DNA of 6,802 nucleotides from Bacteroides sp. (GTDB lineage: Bacteria; Bacteroidota; Bacteroidia; Bacteroidales; Bacteroidaceae). Position 1 is the first letter of the stretch. Every line of letters starts with the position of its first letter. The notes beneath the pieces were generated by a model. The model ran no database searches. It saw only the letters and a program-made list of their open reading frames with translations, and had not been told where the DNA came from. This document shows positions 6,396 to 6,802 of this stretch, in pieces. The stretch is taken from assembly GCA_019416685.1 (NCBI GenBank), contig DXWV01000048.1, positions 1-6,802 of the forward strand, written 5' to 3'. The translations under genes and the position numbers were made by a program.

Positions 6396-6453
6396 ATAGA
6401 TGCACTATCCGTTAGCCCGATTAATTTTATACTGAATAATAACGAATCCAACT
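6396..6453. repeat. 58-bp direct repeat, right copy
   Basis: Matches 5074-5131 at 57 of 58 positions in the same orientation, offset by 1,322 bp. It begins 54 bp after the nuclease stop. The single difference (C at 6418) breaks the small ATCCG/CGGAT stem present in the left copy. Together the copies bracket the nuclease gene. Confidence 0.93.
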
Positions 6454-6518
6454 ACTACAGAATTCGTAATTCAACAAGTTAGAATTACACTTATAACATT
6501 CTGATAATCAACACTTAC

Positions 6519-6603
6519 AAGAATGTACACTTTGGTATACTAAGAATGTACAGTTTTGCTATACAAGAATGTACATTCTTAGTATACCAAAGTGTACATT
6601 CTT
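6519..6603. repeat. Large inverted repeat built from 23-bp direct repeats
   Basis: Arms of 34 bp (6519-6552 and 6570-6603) are perfectly complementary, around a 17-nt spacer. The same block reads as three direct units of 23 bp starting at 6519, 6542 and 6565, each opening AAGAATGTACA and ending near TATAC, plus a terminal inverted part. The third unit contains the perfect 16-bp palindrome AAGAATGTACATTCTT (6565-6580). There is no T-run, so it is not an ordinary terminator. A cruciform or multi-site protein target is possible. Confidence 0.93.
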
Positions 6604-6695
6604 ATTCAACAGAAAACAGGTTCTAATATTCTACCCATAAATTGAAACACTTTTTATTACAACAAGAAAAAGATAATTTCTCTTTATAGATATTA

Positions 6696-6713
6696 TTTGT
6701 AAAATATTACAAA
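6696..6713. repeat. 18-bp palindrome
   Basis: TTTGTAA (6696-6702) and TTACAAA (6707-6713) form a perfect 7-bp inverted repeat around AATA. It lies in the AT-rich gap between the two larger repeat blocks. It could be a dimeric regulator site, but no gene in the window lies downstream to be controlled. Confidence 0.45.
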
Positions 6714-6729
6714 CACCCAACTTACAATT

Positions 6730-6802
6730 CTACGAGGATCGCCTCGTTTCTCGTAGAGTTTCACTCCATTTCTCGTAGAGTTTCGACCCATTCCTCGTAT
6801 AC
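6730..6802. repeat. 22-bp-period direct repeat running off the window
   Basis: CTCGTAGAGTTTC occurs at 6750-6762 and 6772-6784, and a third, diverged start (CTCGTATAC) at 6794, each 22 bp apart. The array is preceded by inverted copies: CTACGAG (6730-6736) opposes CTCGTAG (6750-6756), and ACGAGG (6732-6737) opposes CCTCGT (6742-6747) around a 4-base loop. The true extent is unknown because the window ends within it. Confidence 0.8.

Larger units (their letters stand above)
6454..6802. other. Gene-free, repeat-rich tail
   Basis: I see no convincing coding region on either strand. From left to right it holds a 7-bp inverted repeat (GTAATTC 6466-6472 with GAATTAC 6482-6488), the large inverted/direct repeat at 6519-6603, an AT-rich stretch, a palindrome at 6696-6713, and a 22-bp-period array from 6730 to the window end. 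No tRNA, rRNA or intrinsic terminator is evident. Confidence 0.7.

Noticed and set aside
5074..6453. Integron-type gene cassette
   Set aside because: The 58-bp repeats lack the extended imperfect palindrome and the GTT-type core sites of attC, and no integrase is present in the window.
5074..6453. Insertion sequence flanked by target-site duplications
   Set aside because: No transposase is encoded inside, there are no terminal inverted repeats, and 58 bp is much longer than usual target duplications.
6519..6802. Repeat arrays resembling a CRISPR
   Set aside because: Period is only 22-23 bp, leaving no room for spacers of 25-40 bp between repeats, units are not identical, and no cas gene is visible.

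Overview
The window looks like chromosomal DNA from a gut Bacteroides or close relative. Three things point there: the malic enzyme and glutamate dehydrogenase sequences, promoters of the Bacteroidetes sigma-ABfr type (TTTG, about 19-20 bp, TAnnTTTG), and A-rich translation starts with little Shine-Dalgarno signal. This is judged from memory of the families, not from a database search.

Left part (1-4070) is housekeeping metabolism. It starts inside a gene for an NADP-type malic enzyme fused to a phosphotransacetylase-like domain (only its first few codons are missing). A 58-residue, two-helix membrane protein gene overlaps it by four bases, and a 15-bp-stem terminator follows. Next comes a textbook Bacteroides promoter and the complete gene for a hexameric-type glutamate dehydrogenase, closed by its own terminator. 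Malic enzyme makes NADPH and pyruvate, and this GDH class uses NADPH to assimilate ammonium, so the neighbours are metabolically compatible although transcribed separately.

Right part (4071-6802) is accessory in character and visibly more AT-rich. A three-copy, 22-bp-period repeat lies between convergent gene ends. A 90-residue orphan protein is encoded on the minus strand, divergent from an XRE-type regulator with a C-terminal coiled coil. Downstream of the regulator is a DUF1016/YhcG-type PD-(D/E)xK nuclease gene bracketed by two 58-bp direct repeats differing at one base, as if gene plus repeat were a removable 1,322-bp unit. Inside the nuclease gene is a three-copy, 36-nt, in-frame tandem repeat rich in palindromes, lying in the region joining the N-terminal domain's two halves.

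The last ~350 bp has no gene. It holds a large inverted repeat (34-bp perfect arms) built from 23-bp direct repeats, a small palindrome, and a further 22-bp-period array running off the window end. The most notable signals are the repeat-bracketed nuclease, its internal palindromic repeats, and three sequence-unrelated arrays sharing a 22-23 bp period.
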